A stretch of 64,000 bases of DNA, from positions 2,790,541-2,854,540 of the forward strand of contig NZ_LT962687.1 of NCBI RefSeq assembly GCF_900199635.1, written 5' to 3'. Origin of the DNA: Anaerotruncus massiliensis (ex Togo et al. 2026). Lineage in GTDB: Bacteria; Bacillota; Clostridia; Oscillospirales; Ruminococcaceae. The notes under the pieces were generated by a model, which saw nothing but the letters and a program-made list of their open reading frames with translations, was not told where the DNA came from and searched no databases. The translations under genes and the position numbers were made by a program. Below, in pieces: positions 1 to 7,786 of this stretch (positions within the stretch are counted from its first letter, which is position 1; each line of letters opens with the position of its first letter).

Positions 1-1
1 C

Positions 2-100
2 GTCATGATGATCACGATCGTCCTGCTCGTCATCATCGTCTGCATCATCCAGATCGTCTTCGACCACCTGGCCAGCCGGGTGGACAAGCGCAACCGTTAA
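2..100 (+). CDS. metI: Methionine ABC transporter permease, C-terminal end
   Basis: Only the last 32 codons lie in the window. They read as one hydrophobic membrane helix rich in Val and Ile followed by a short basic tail ending DKRNR and a TAA stop. A helix followed by a tail of this kind is typical of the end of MetI-type permeases. The next gene on the same strand is a NlpA/MetQ-type binding lipoprotein, which is the usual metNIQ order, so the identity rests mainly on context. MetI forms the membrane channel through which MetN powers methionine import. Moderately sure. Confidence 0.7.
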   Translation, partial: VMMITIVLLVIIVCIIQIVFDHLASRVDKRNR

Positions 101-183
101 CTTTTGCGTGATCAACCGGGATGCGGCCGCTCCCGGTATGATATAAATCCCATTTTTTTGCTGATTGAAAAGGAGAAATGAAT

Positions 184-1068
184 ATGAAAAAGCTCGCGAA
201 ACTGCTGGCGCTCCTGCTGGCGCTGACGCTCGCCTTCTCGCTCGCCGCGTGCGGCGGCGAACCCGCCCCCGCCGGGACCCCCTCGTCCGAAGCCCCCGCC
301 GAGGCCGCTCCCTCTGAGGACGCCGCCGAGCCCGCCGCCGAACTGGCCGTCCTCAAGGTCGGCGCTTCCCCGGCGCCCCACGCCGAGATCCTCGAGCAGG
401 TGAAGCCGGCCCTCGCCGAGCAGGGCATCGACCTGCAGATCGTCGAGTTCACCGACTACGTCATGCCCAACAAGGCGCTCGACGCGGGCGACATCGACGC
501 GAACTACTTCCAGCACTTCCCCTACCTCGAAAACTTCGACGCCGAAAACGGCACCGACCTCGTCTCCGCCGCGGCGATCCACTTTGAGCCGCTCGGCGTC
601 TACCCCGGCAAGACCGCGTCCCTCGACGCGCTGGCCGACGGCGCGACGGTCGCCGTCCCGAACGACCCCACCAACGAGGCGCGCGCGCTGCTGCTGCTCG
701 AGAAGCTCGGCTACATCAAGCTGACCGAAGGCGCCGGCCTTGAGGCCACCCCGCTCGACATCACCGAGAACACCAAGAACCTCAAGTTCCAGGAGCTCGA
801 GGCCGCCCAGCTCCCGAACGTGCTGCCCGATGTCGACCTCGCGGTCATCAACGGCAACTACGCGGTGGGCGCCGGCATCGCCGACTCGGTGCTGACCACC
901 GAGGACAAGGATTCCGAGGCCGCGCAGGAGTTCGCGAACATCATTGCCGTGCGCAACGGCGACGAAAGCCGCGACGACATCAAAAAGCTGGTCGCCGCCC
1001 TTGAGAGCGACGAGGTCGCCGCCTTCATCATCGAGAAGTACAGCGGCACCGTCATCCCCGTGTTCTGA
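184..1068 (+). CDS. metQ: Methionine-binding lipoprotein of the MetNIQ transporter
   Basis: This is a NlpA-family substrate-binding lipoprotein of 294 residues that captures methionine outside the membrane and delivers it to MetI/MetN. The N terminus is a lipoprotein signal with two lysines, a long Leu/Ala stretch and a lipobox ending LAAC (Cys23), followed by a Pro/Ala/Glu-rich linker. The body has the family phrases for this group, including GDIDANYFQH and a central AVPNDPTNEARAL block. The ATG at 184 is preferred over the one at 178 because AGGAG at 171-175 lies 8 bases before 184 but only 2 before 178. It follows metI by 83 bases and ends at a strong terminator. Methionine specificity is inferred from the family. 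Confidence 0.9.
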   Translation: MKKLAKLLALLLALTLAFSLAACGGEPAPAGTPSSEAPAEAAPSEDAAEPAAELAVLKVGASPAPHAEILEQVKPALAEQGIDLQIVEFTDYVMPNKALDAGDIDANYFQHFPYLENFDAENGTDLVSAAAIHFEPLGVYPGKTASLDALADGATVAVPNDPTNEARALLLLEKLGYIKLTEGAGLEATPLDITENTKNLKFQELEAAQLPNVLPDVDLAVINGNYAVGAGIADSVLTTEDKDSEAAQEFANIIAVRNGDESRDDIKKLVAALESDEVAAFIIEKYSGTVIPVF

Positions 1069-1084
1069 GAAACCCCACAGAAAA

Positions 1085-1124
1085 GCCGCCCGGCGGGAAA
1101 TCCCGCCGGGCGGCTCTTTTTTTG
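1085..1124 (+). terminator. Intrinsic terminator of the met transporter operon
   Basis: A perfect GC-rich stem (GCCGCCCGGCGGGA and its complement, short AAT-type loop) is followed by seven T residues. It lies 16 bases after the metQ stop and abuts the stop of the convergent cupin gene. Confidence 0.9.
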
Positions 1125-1589
1125 TCACGGCCCGTTCGGATCGGAGGACCAGTCGGTAAGCTCCTCCCCGCCACGGAACCAGCGGCGGGACCCGTCCGCC
1201 TTGACAAGGCGGACCCCCTCGTCGGGGTAGTCGCAGACGTCCGAATCCTCCACCGTGCCGACGTCGAGAATTTCAAGCTCCTCCGTCCCGGAGTTGTAGA
1301 ACGCGTGGGCCAGCCCCATCCCCGCGGGCTTCGCAAAAAAGTCTCCCGCCTCGACCGGGACCGTCTCCCCGCCGAGCCGCAGCGTTCCGCTGCCGCGCAG
1401 CAGGAGGAAGAATTCCTCCTGCCGGGAATGGCTGTGGTACTTGGTGCTCCACCGGCCCGGCGGTACCCGGTCGACGTTGACGTAGAGTCTCCGGCCGCCC
1501 CCGGCCGCGCCGAGCAGCAACGTGCGCAGCTCCCCCGCGCTGCGCAAGACGAATTCTTCCCCAATATGGTTTACGTTTTGTAGCTGCAT
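1125..1589 (-). CDS. Cupin-domain protein
   Basis: A 154-residue single-domain cupin. The central part shows the cupin signature: a first motif built on HSHSRQEEFFLLLRG and a second motif ending in AHAFYNSG, spaced as in metal-binding double-stranded beta-helix proteins. The histidines and glutamate would bind a metal, but the substrate cannot be told. It starts 14 bases after the end of the upstream lipoprotein gene on the same strand, so the two probably share a transcript. The ATG at 1589 is chosen because a purine-rich site lies just upstream; a GTG at 1607 overlapping the previous stop is an alternative. Confidence 0.75.
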   Translation of the reverse strand: MQLQNVNHIGEEFVLRSAGELRTLLLGAAGGGRRLYVNVDRVPPGRWSTKYHSHSRQEEFFLLLRGSGTLRLGGETVPVEAGDFFAKPAGMGLAHAFYNSGTEELEILDVGTVEDSDVCDYPDEGVRLVKADGSRRWFRGGEELTDWSSDPNGP

Positions 1590-1603
1590 TTCTGTTCCCT
1601 TCC

Positions 1604-2770
1604 TCACTCCTCAGGCGCCGGGTGGTGCCGGTTGGAGAGATACTCCCAGCCGCCGTCCGCGCGGTCGCGGACGGTCAACTCGCAGCGCTCCCCCGTCTCG
1701 TAAAAGCCCATGCCGACAAAGTCGACCAAGAGCGTAAAGCTCCCGTCCGGGTTGTCGGTTTTGGAAACCACCTCCGGCACGCGGAAGTCGGTGCCGCCCC
1801 AGAAGCCCTGCCACGCGTACACCTGCCGCTGCGGGTCGTAAGCGGAGAGAAGGTGGAGCTGCTCCGCCGTCACGGGGAAATGGGCGGTCAGCGTTCCGTC
1901 CACCTCCTCCGCCGGCACCGCGTAGGGGTATTCGGTCCCCGGCGTGTAGGGCTCGGGATAGGCGTCCATGATCGTCCTGCCCGTCCGCGCCGTCAAAAGG
2001 CCCTCGAAGGTCCACTCCCAGTGGATCGGCGACAGGTTGGTCTCATCCCAGTCGGCGGAGGTCACCCCGAACCGGGTGTGGCACACCGGCAGGACGTATT
2101 TCCGGGCGAGCGCGCGGTTCTCCTCCCCGAGCGGCAGCACCCGGAAGCCCATCTGCGCATCGGGGTATTCCTCGAGCCTGTAGACGAGGTGCCCGCCCGG
2201 CTGGAGCTCGAACTGGTCGAGCGCCCGCGCGGGCTCGGAGGTGATCGGGGCGTCCGTCCCCATGCCGTATTCCCAGTAGGAGGATGTGAGGGTCACGGTC
2301 CCGCCCTCGCTGCGGAAGGTCTCCGCGTTCAGCATGGAGCCGATGAGCCGGTAGATGGTGAGCGTCCCGTCCCGCCCGGCTTCGGCGGCCTCGCAGAAGG
2401 AGACGGCCAGCTCCCCGTTTTCCATGTCGAAATCCTCGTATACCGCCGGCACGCCGAGCGCCGCCGCCGCGTCCACCATCCCGCGGTACTGCCCGCCGGT
2501 CGGCTCGGCGTAGCCGTTGGGCGACTCCACCTGCGCCGCGATCGGCCGGATCACGTCCCGTACCGCCCCGATCTCCGCCAAAAGCGCTTCCGCCGGTCCG
2601 TCGGACGGTTCCGCGGGTTCCCCGCGCTCGGCGGGCTCCTCCGAAGCCGCCTCGCCGGATCCCGCGCCGGGCGCCGGCTCCGTCTCCCGCGCCTCCCGGC
2701 CCGCGCAGCCCGCAAGCAGCGCCGCGCAGGCGAGCAGCCCGCACAGCAGCGCCATAAAATCCCGTTTCAT
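1604..2770 (-). CDS. Putative lipoprotein of unknown function
   Basis: The 388-residue product starts MKRDFMALLCGLLACAALLAGC, a clear lipoprotein signal with a lipobox LAGC. A Glu/Ala/Pro/Ser-rich linker follows, then a globular region with many aromatic residues. I recognise no family. It is probably anchored on the outer face of the membrane. The start at 2770 has AGGGGGG about 8 bases upstream; an in-frame GTG further upstream would bury the signal peptide. It is followed closely by the cupin gene and preceded by another lipoprotein gene 83 bases upstream, so the three may be one unit. Confidence 0.7.
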   Translation of the reverse strand: MKRDFMALLCGLLACAALLAGCAGREARETEPAPGAGSGEAASEEPAERGEPAEPSDGPAEALLAEIGAVRDVIRPIAAQVESPNGYAEPTGGQYRGMVDAAAALGVPAVYEDFDMENGELAVSFCEAAEAGRDGTLTIYRLIGSMLNAETFRSEGGTVTLTSSYWEYGMGTDAPITSEPARALDQFELQPGGHLVYRLEEYPDAQMGFRVLPLGEENRALARKYVLPVCHTRFGVTSADWDETNLSPIHWEWTFEGLLTARTGRTIMDAYPEPYTPGTEYPYAVPAEEVDGTLTAHFPVTAEQLHLLSAYDPQRQVYAWQGFWGGTDFRVPEVVSKTDNPDGSFTLLVDFVGMGFYETGERCELTVRDRADGGWEYLSNRHHPAPEE

Positions 2771-2853
2771 CAGGCGTCCCCCCTCTGTCTCTGATTCTAC
2801 CACAACGGCGGCCGCATTGCCACCGCCCCGCCTGTCCCGCGGCGTCCGGGCGG

Positions 2854-4104
2854 TCAGGCGTCCTTCCCGAGCAGGGAAACGAAATAGAGCCTCTCGTTGC
2901 GGAGATTGCCGTCGTAGGGCTCCCGCTTCACGCGGACCCGGTATACGGGCAGCAGCCCGCGGCAGGCCTCCCTCGCCTCCTCCTCGGTCAGCTCGACGAG
3001 TTTTTTCCCATCGTTATAGACATAGTCCGCCGCCCCCATCGTGTCCCAGTGCAGGAAAACGACGTCGGCCTCGTAGAACCCCTCTCCGGCCTCATACGCC
3101 GTCACCACCGGGGTCGTCCCCGTCTTGACGAGGCCACCCTCCAGCGTCGCCACGCCGAAATAGGGATGGAAGGGGTATCTCCCCGTGTCGCCCAGGTTTT
3201 CAAAATCGATCTCGCAATCCCAGCCGAAGAGGAGCTTGGCGGTCTGCGTGATGCGCTCCTTGGAAAAGCGGGTGGAGCCGCCCGGGATCATCTCGAGAAA
3301 CGGCGCGAATGCAAACGGGTAGATGTCCGGCGCGTTGGACACCGCCGCCCGGTAGACCACCTCGTCCGTCAGCCCGGGGATTCCCTTCTCCGGGTCCCGC
3401 TGTTCCCGCAGCACGATCTCCAAATAATTTTCGAGCCGCCCGGCCGTCTCGTCAATCCCCAGAAAGCCCCGGTCCCCCTCGGTCCAGTAATAGCTTTTGA
3501 GGCTCTGGGCCAGCCCGGCCGGGTCCAACGCGTCGTTGGTCTCCCGGACGAGGGCGAAGTCCTCCCGCGTATAGGTCATGGGCAGGCCCCGCGCGTTCAA
3601 AACGGTCTTCTCCGTCCCGGGGTAACGGAACGCGTAGGGCGCGCCCGTCAGCCGTTGGACCTGCGCGGCCAGCTCCGCCACACGCCGCCGGCAGAGCTCC
3701 GCCTCGTAGCCGGCGGCCGCCGCGGATTCGCCGGGTTCTCGCTGCGGGTCGTACACCGCGGCGTAGACCTCCACCGCCCCGGGCAGGTAGGCTTCAAACC
3801 CATACTGCGCCTCCATCAGCGCCCCGGCCCGGTCGTCCGGCAGCAGCTCCCGCAGGGTTCGGTAGGCGTGGACCATCTCGCCGCGCCACGCGTCCGCCAG
3901 CCGGAGCCGCGCCGCGAGGAGTTCCGGTCCGTTATCCCCGTCCGCCCGGGGGACCGGGATCGCCGCGTCGATCGGGTTGTCCGCGGGAATCTCCCACGGG
4001 TCCGCCGCCGCGCCTTCCCCGGCGGCCGGGACGGTTTCAGCCGGGGCGGGCGCGCAGCAGGCGAGCGCCAGCAGGCAGGCGATCAGGATTCCGATCCGCT
4101 TCAT
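2854..4104 (-). CDS. Putative lipoprotein with LprI-like N-terminal segment
   Basis: A 416-residue secreted lipoprotein: MKRIGILIACLLALACC is the signal and lipobox, followed by a Pro/Ala-rich linker. Residues around 60-140 (AWRGEMVHAYRTLRELL and what follows) resemble the small LprI/DUF1311 fold found in lysozyme-inhibitor-like proteins, but this match is from memory of the pattern only. The rest contains no family I know. GGGAGGGAC lies just before the ATG at 4104, which supports this start over the long in-frame extension upstream. Function unknown. Confidence 0.65.
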   Translation of the reverse strand: MKRIGILIACLLALACCAPAPAETVPAAGEGAAADPWEIPADNPIDAAIPVPRADGDNGPELLAARLRLADAWRGEMVHAYRTLRELLPDDRAGALMEAQYGFEAYLPGAVEVYAAVYDPQREPGESAAAAGYEAELCRRRVAELAAQVQRLTGAPYAFRYPGTEKTVLNARGLPMTYTREDFALVRETNDALDPAGLAQSLKSYYWTEGDRGFLGIDETAGRLENYLEIVLREQRDPEKGIPGLTDEVVYRAAVSNAPDIYPFAFAPFLEMIPGGSTRFSKERITQTAKLLFGWDCEIDFENLGDTGRYPFHPYFGVATLEGGLVKTGTTPVVTAYEAGEGFYEADVVFLHWDTMGAADYVYNDGKKLVELTEEEAREACRGLLPVYRVRVKREPYDGNLRNERLYFVSLLGKDA

Positions 4105-4209
4105 GTTCGTCCCTCCCATCCATCCGCGTGGATCCTCCGCCTCTATTCTATCTCCCTTCGACGAAGAGCGCAACCCGTTTTCCGGCGCCGCGCGGGCCCG
4201 GGACAAAAG

Positions 4210-4246
4210 CCGCAAAAAGGCGCGCCGCAAAATTTGCGGCGCGCCT
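4210..4246 (-). terminator. Terminator of the spoVA operon
   Basis: Arms of 13 bases (4219-4231 and 4233-4245) pair perfectly around the sequence GGCGCGCCGCAAA. On the minus strand the stem is followed by a run of T (A at 4214-4218). It lies directly after the spoVAE stop. Confidence 0.85.
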
Positions 4247-4249
4247 TTG

Positions 4250-4618
4250 TCAGCCCTTGTCCTTGGGCTTGAAGATCAGTGCGACGATGAGCGAGAAGAA
4301 GAGCGCGGCGGTGATGCCCGCGGCGGCCGAGGTGAGGCCGCCGGTCAGCACGCCGAGCAGCCCGTCGGCCTGGATGGCCTTTTTGACGCCCTTGGCGAGC
4401 AGGCTTCCGAAGCCGAGCAGCGGCACAGAGGCGCCCGCGCCCGCGAACTCGATCAGCTTGGGATAGAGTCCGATTCCGCCGAGCACCACGCCCGCGACCA
4501 CATATCCGGTGAGGATGCGCGCGGGGGTCAGCTTGGTGTAGTCGATGAAGATCTGGCCGATGGCGCAGAGGACGCCGCCCACCAGAAACGCCTTGAGCAG
4601 GGTCATAAACAGTTCCAT
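4250..4618 (-). CDS. spoVAE: Stage V sporulation protein AE
   Basis: A 122-residue integral membrane protein of the SpoVAC/SpoVAE family, part of the channel that moves dipicolinic acid and calcium into the forespore and out again at germination. The sequence has a family-typical GGVLCAIGQ near the N terminus, then four hydrophobic segments and a KPKDKG tail. The start ATG overlaps the spoVAD stop by one base (TAATG), which indicates translational coupling. The order C-D-E is the standard clostridial arrangement. Expression in the forespore under sigma-G is known for the family; I did not find a convincing sigma-G site. Confidence 0.92.
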   Translation of the reverse strand: MELFMTLLKAFLVGGVLCAIGQIFIDYTKLTPARILTGYVVAGVVLGGIGLYPKLIEFAGAGASVPLLGFGSLLAKGVKKAIQADGLLGVLTGGLTSAAAGITAALFFSLIVALIFKPKDKG

Positions 4619-5646
4619 TACACGCGCCCTCCCGTCTTTTTGGAGGAGAGGTAGACGAGGTGCGCGATCGACGCGATGCTCTCCCCCTGCTGCACGACGG
4701 TGGGGCTCATGAGCGCGCCCGTCGCGACGAACAGGATCTCGTTCAGGGTTCCCCTGCGGATGAGCGGCAGGATGTGTCCGCACATGACCGAAGCGCTGCA
4801 TCCGCAGCCGCTCGCGCCCGCGTGCACGTCCTGCTTTTCGAGGTCGTAGAGCATCAGGCCGCAGTCGGTGTGGTGGTGCTCGAGGTCGTAGCCGTCCTTG
4901 AGCGTCAGCTCGCGCAGCAGGTCGGTGCCCACCTTGCCGAGGTCCCCCGTGATGATTAGGTCGTAGTTGGAGGGGTTGGTCCCCGTGTCCTCAAAGAAGT
5001 GCTTGAGGGTCATGGCGGCGGCGGGAGCCATGGCCGCGCCCATGTTGTTCGCGTCGGTGATGCCGAGGTCCTCGATCGTGCCGATCGTCACGGCCCGGAC
5101 GAACGGCCCGACCTCGCCCTTTTCCAGGACGGCGGCGCCGGCGGCGGTCGCCGTCCACTGGGCGGTGGGGGTGCGCTGGCCGCCGTATTCGAGCGGCAGG
5201 CGGAACTGCCGTTCCGCCGAGCAGAAGTGGGACGAGGTGCAGGCGACCGCCCGCGTGACCGCGCCCGCCTCGAGGAAGACGGAGGAGACGGCGAGGCTTT
5301 CGGCCATCGTCGAGCAGGCGCCGAACAGTCCGATGAAGGGCATGCCCAGCGCGCGGATGCCGTAGGTGGAGCCGACGCACTGATTGAGCAGGTCGCCTGC
5401 GAAGATGCAGTCGATGTCCGCCGAGGAGAGCTGCGCCTTTTCAAGCGCCTTGTTGATCGCCGTCTCCTGCATGCGGCTCTCCGCCTTTTCCCACGTCTTC
5501 TCCCCGAAATAGCTGTCCTCGTTGATCACGTCGAACGCCTGCGCGAGCGGGCCCTCGGACTCCTTCTTGGAGCCGACGGCCGCCGACTCCCGCACGCCCG
5601 GCGGATCGTCGAAGACCACCGTGTATTTTCCCTTGCGTTTAGCCAT
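4618..5646 (-). CDS. spoVAD: Stage V sporulation protein AD
   Basis: A 342-residue SpoVAD, the soluble thiolase-fold subunit of the SpoVA channel that binds dipicolinic acid on the inner spore membrane. Recognisable phrases include AGDLLNQC, GLFGACSTMAESLAV with the thiolase-like cysteine, SSHFCSAERQFR, and the C-terminal GASGCGCSASV. The length matches the family (about 335-345). It lies between spoVAC and spoVAE and is coupled to the latter by a one-base overlap. Confidence 0.95.
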   Translation of the reverse strand: MAKRKGKYTVVFDDPPGVRESAAVGSKKESEGPLAQAFDVINEDSYFGEKTWEKAESRMQETAINKALEKAQLSSADIDCIFAGDLLNQCVGSTYGIRALGMPFIGLFGACSTMAESLAVSSVFLEAGAVTRAVACTSSHFCSAERQFRLPLEYGGQRTPTAQWTATAAGAAVLEKGEVGPFVRAVTIGTIEDLGITDANNMGAAMAPAAAMTLKHFFEDTGTNPSNYDLIITGDLGKVGTDLLRELTLKDGYDLEHHHTDCGLMLYDLEKQDVHAGASGCGCSASVMCGHILPLIRRGTLNEILFVATGALMSPTVVQQGESIASIAHLVYLSSKKTGGRV

Positions 5647-5657
5647 GTGACACCCTC

Positions 5658-6101
5658 CTAATATAACCTGAACAGGTAGATGATCAGGCCGTAGACGACG
5701 CTTGCCGCGGTGCCGTAGACGATGACCGGGCCCGCGATGATGAACATCTTGGCGCCCAGCCCCAGCACGAGGCCCTCGCTTTTGAATTCGAGCGCCGGCG
5801 AGGCGACCGCGTTCGCAAAGCCGGTGATCGGCACGAGGGTGCCCGCGCCGGCATATTTGGCGATGTTGTCATATACGCCGAAGCCGGAGAGCAGCACCGC
5901 CAAAAACACCAGCGTCACCGACGCGGCGGTCGAGGCGACCTCCTGCTCCAGCCCCGCGTATTGGTAGAGCTCGATGCAGACCTGCCCCAGCGTGCAGATC
6001 AGCCCGCCGATTAAAAACGCCAGGAGGCAGTTTTTGGGAAAGGGCGAGCCGGGGGAAGCCTTTTTCGCCATCCTGCCGTATTCTTCGGGCGTCATTTTCA
6101 T
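5658..6101 (-). CDS. spoVAC: Stage V sporulation protein AC
   Basis: A 147-residue membrane protein and the first gene of the spoVAC-D-E operon. SpoVAC acts as a mechanosensitive channel component for dipicolinic acid movement. The conserved opening (residues that include YGRMAKKASPGSP) and LIGGLICTLGQ followed by several hydrophobic segments are typical. The ATG at 6101 is used because GAGGGA lies 7 bases upstream; the in-frame ATG at 6116 has no such site. It is divergent from purA. Confidence 0.93.
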   Translation of the reverse strand: MKMTPEEYGRMAKKASPGSPFPKNCLLAFLIGGLICTLGQVCIELYQYAGLEQEVASTAASVTLVFLAVLLSGFGVYDNIAKYAGAGTLVPITGFANAVASPALEFKSEGLVLGLGAKMFIIAGPVIVYGTAASVVYGLIIYLFRLY

Positions 6102-6170
6102 GAAAAAATCCCTCATTTCACAAAGAATCTCGCAGTTAGCTTTTGCACCAAACAAAATTTTATGCGGCAA

Positions 6171-6199
6171 TTGCATTTCCGCGCGAAATTTGCTATACT
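6171..6199 (+). promoter_or_regulatory. Vegetative promoter of purA
   Basis: TTGCAT at 6171-6176 and TATACT at 6194-6199 are separated by exactly 17 bases, a near-consensus sigma-A promoter. It lies about 60 bases before the purA start in the divergent region with spoVAC. Confidence 0.75.
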
Positions 6200-6255
6200 A
6201 ACCAGTGGTCTAACAGAATCCTTTTTCTGGAAAATATTAGGATGGGGGCTTTTCG

Positions 6256-7533
6256 ATGCCAGCTAGAGTGGTTGTCGGCGTCCAGTGGGGCGACGAGGGC
6301 AAGGGAAAAATCATCGATATTCTCGCCTCGCGCGCCGATGTCGTGGTGCGCTCGCAGGGGGGCAACAACGCCGGGCACACGGTGGAGAACGGCGGCGAGG
6401 TCTATAAATTGCAGCTCATCCCCTCGGGCATCCTCTATCCGGATACCCTCTGCCTGCTGGGCAGCGGCGTGGTCATCAACCCCAAGGGCATCCTCGGGGA
6501 GATCGACGGGCTGGAGGCGCGCGGCGTCTCCTGCAAAAACCTGCGCATCGACCCGCGCGCCCACGTCATCATGCCCTGGCACCTGCTGCTCGACGGACTG
6601 AGCGAAAAAATGCGCGGCAGCGCGATGATCGGCACCACCAACAAGGGCATCGGCCCCTGCTATATGGACAAGGCGGAGCGTTCGGGAATCCGCATCTACG
6701 ACCTCGTGCACCCGGAGGTGTTCGCGGAAAAGGCGCGGCTCGCGGGCGAAATCAAAAACCGCCTGCTCACCGACTTCTACCGCGCCGAACCGCTCGACCT
6801 CGACGCGGTCATCGAAGAGTATACCGCTTACGGCGACCGCCTGCGGCAGTATGTCGCGGACGTGTCGGTGCTCGCCTACAACGCGGTCCGGGAAAACAAG
6901 GAGGTGCTCTTCGAGGGCGCGCAGGGCACCCTGCTCGACATCGATTTCGGCACCTACCCCTTTGTCACCAGCTCCCACCCCGTCTCGGGGGGCGTCTGCG
7001 TCGGCAGCGGCGTCGGCCCCACCCTCATCGACGAGGTCGTCGGCGCGGCCAAGGCGTACACCACCCGCGTGGGCGCGGGTCCCTTCCCCACCGAGCTGCT
7101 CGACGCGACCGGCGACGAGCTGCGCAACCGCGGGCATGAGTTCGGCACCGTCACCGGACGACCCCGCCGCTGCGGCTGGTTCGACGCGGTCATCATGCGC
7201 CATTCGGTCCGCGTCAACGGCCTGACCGCGCTCGCCATCAACAAGATTGACACCCTCTCGGGCATGGGGCCGCTCAAGGTCTGCACCGCCTACAGGAAGG
7301 CGGACGGCACCGTCATCCGCGACTTCCCGCCCACGATCGACGAGCTCGCCGAGTGCCTGCCCGTCTACGAGGAGCTCGAGGGCTTCGACGGCGACCTCTC
7401 CGGCTGCCGCTCCTTCGACGAGCTGCCCGCCTCCTGCAAGCGCTACATCGCCGAGCTCGAGCGCCTGTGCGAATGCCCCATCAAAATGGTGGGCGTCGGC
7501 CCCGCCCGCTCACAGAACCTCGAGAGGGCGTAA
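6256..7533 (+). CDS. purA: Adenylosuccinate synthase
   Basis: PurA joins IMP and aspartate, using GTP, to make adenylosuccinate, the first committed step to AMP. The 425-residue length is right. The N terminus carries the GTP-binding loop WGDEGKGKIID (Asp13, Lys16) and GGNNAGHT with His41, the two catalytic regions. Further on are the IMP-binding IGTTNKGIGPCY, the EGAQGTLLD loop, and GTVTGRPRRCGW, the conserved guanine/aspartate-loop region. It has its own promoter and ends at a hairpin followed by T residues. Confidence 0.97.
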   Translation: MPARVVVGVQWGDEGKGKIIDILASRADVVVRSQGGNNAGHTVENGGEVYKLQLIPSGILYPDTLCLLGSGVVINPKGILGEIDGLEARGVSCKNLRIDPRAHVIMPWHLLLDGLSEKMRGSAMIGTTNKGIGPCYMDKAERSGIRIYDLVHPEVFAEKARLAGEIKNRLLTDFYRAEPLDLDAVIEEYTAYGDRLRQYVADVSVLAYNAVRENKEVLFEGAQGTLLDIDFGTYPFVTSSHPVSGGVCVGSGVGPTLIDEVVGAAKAYTTRVGAGPFPTELLDATGDELRNRGHEFGTVTGRPRRCGWFDAVIMRHSVRVNGLTALAINKIDTLSGMGPLKVCTAYRKADGTVIRDFPPTIDELAECLPVYEELEGFDGDLSGCRSFDELPASCKRYIAELERLCECPIKMVGVGPARSQNLERA

Positions 7534-7535
7534 AA

Positions 7536-7776
7536 AAAGAAAGGCCGCCCGCAAGGGCGGCTTTTCCTTTTCCCGCTTTCTTGAAAGAAAGCGGACAAAG
7601 AACTTTTGGTTCAGGCCCTCCGCGGATTCTTCCCGCGGCCGCGTCCCGTGGCCCCGCCTCACGGGAGGCGCCTGCGCCGATGGGCGGCGTTTTGCCTGCG
7701 TCAAACGTTTTGCGCCGCTTTTTCAAAAGCGGCAAAAAAGAAAGCCGCCCTTGCGGGCGACCTTTTCTTTTCCGTT
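7536..7776. repeat. Hairpin-bounded intergenic repeat between convergent purA and glgP
   Basis: The 253-base convergent intergenic region holds no gene. It is bounded by two inverted copies of an intrinsic terminator core (GCCGCCCGCAAGGGCGGC at about 7547-7564, and the related inverted core at about 7745-7764). Inside each is a second hairpin: CCGCTTTCTT-GA-AAGAAAGCGG at 7573-7594 and GCCGCTTTTTCAAAAGCGGC near 7718-7737. The outer stems can terminate purA and glgP. The mirrored layout suggests a small repetitive element, and its vocabulary recurs in the island near 20.3 kb. Confidence 0.6.
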
Positions 7777-7786
7777 TCCCCCGAAC

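Noticed and set aside
101-183. Possible SAM riboswitch or S-box ahead of metQ.
   Set aside because: Only 83 bases separate metI and metQ and no riboswitch fold is visible; control would be ahead of the operon outside the window.
6102-6170. Sigma-G promoter ahead of spoVAC.
   Set aside because: A CATAAAA-like -10 exists, but I could not pair it with a convincing -35 at the right distance.
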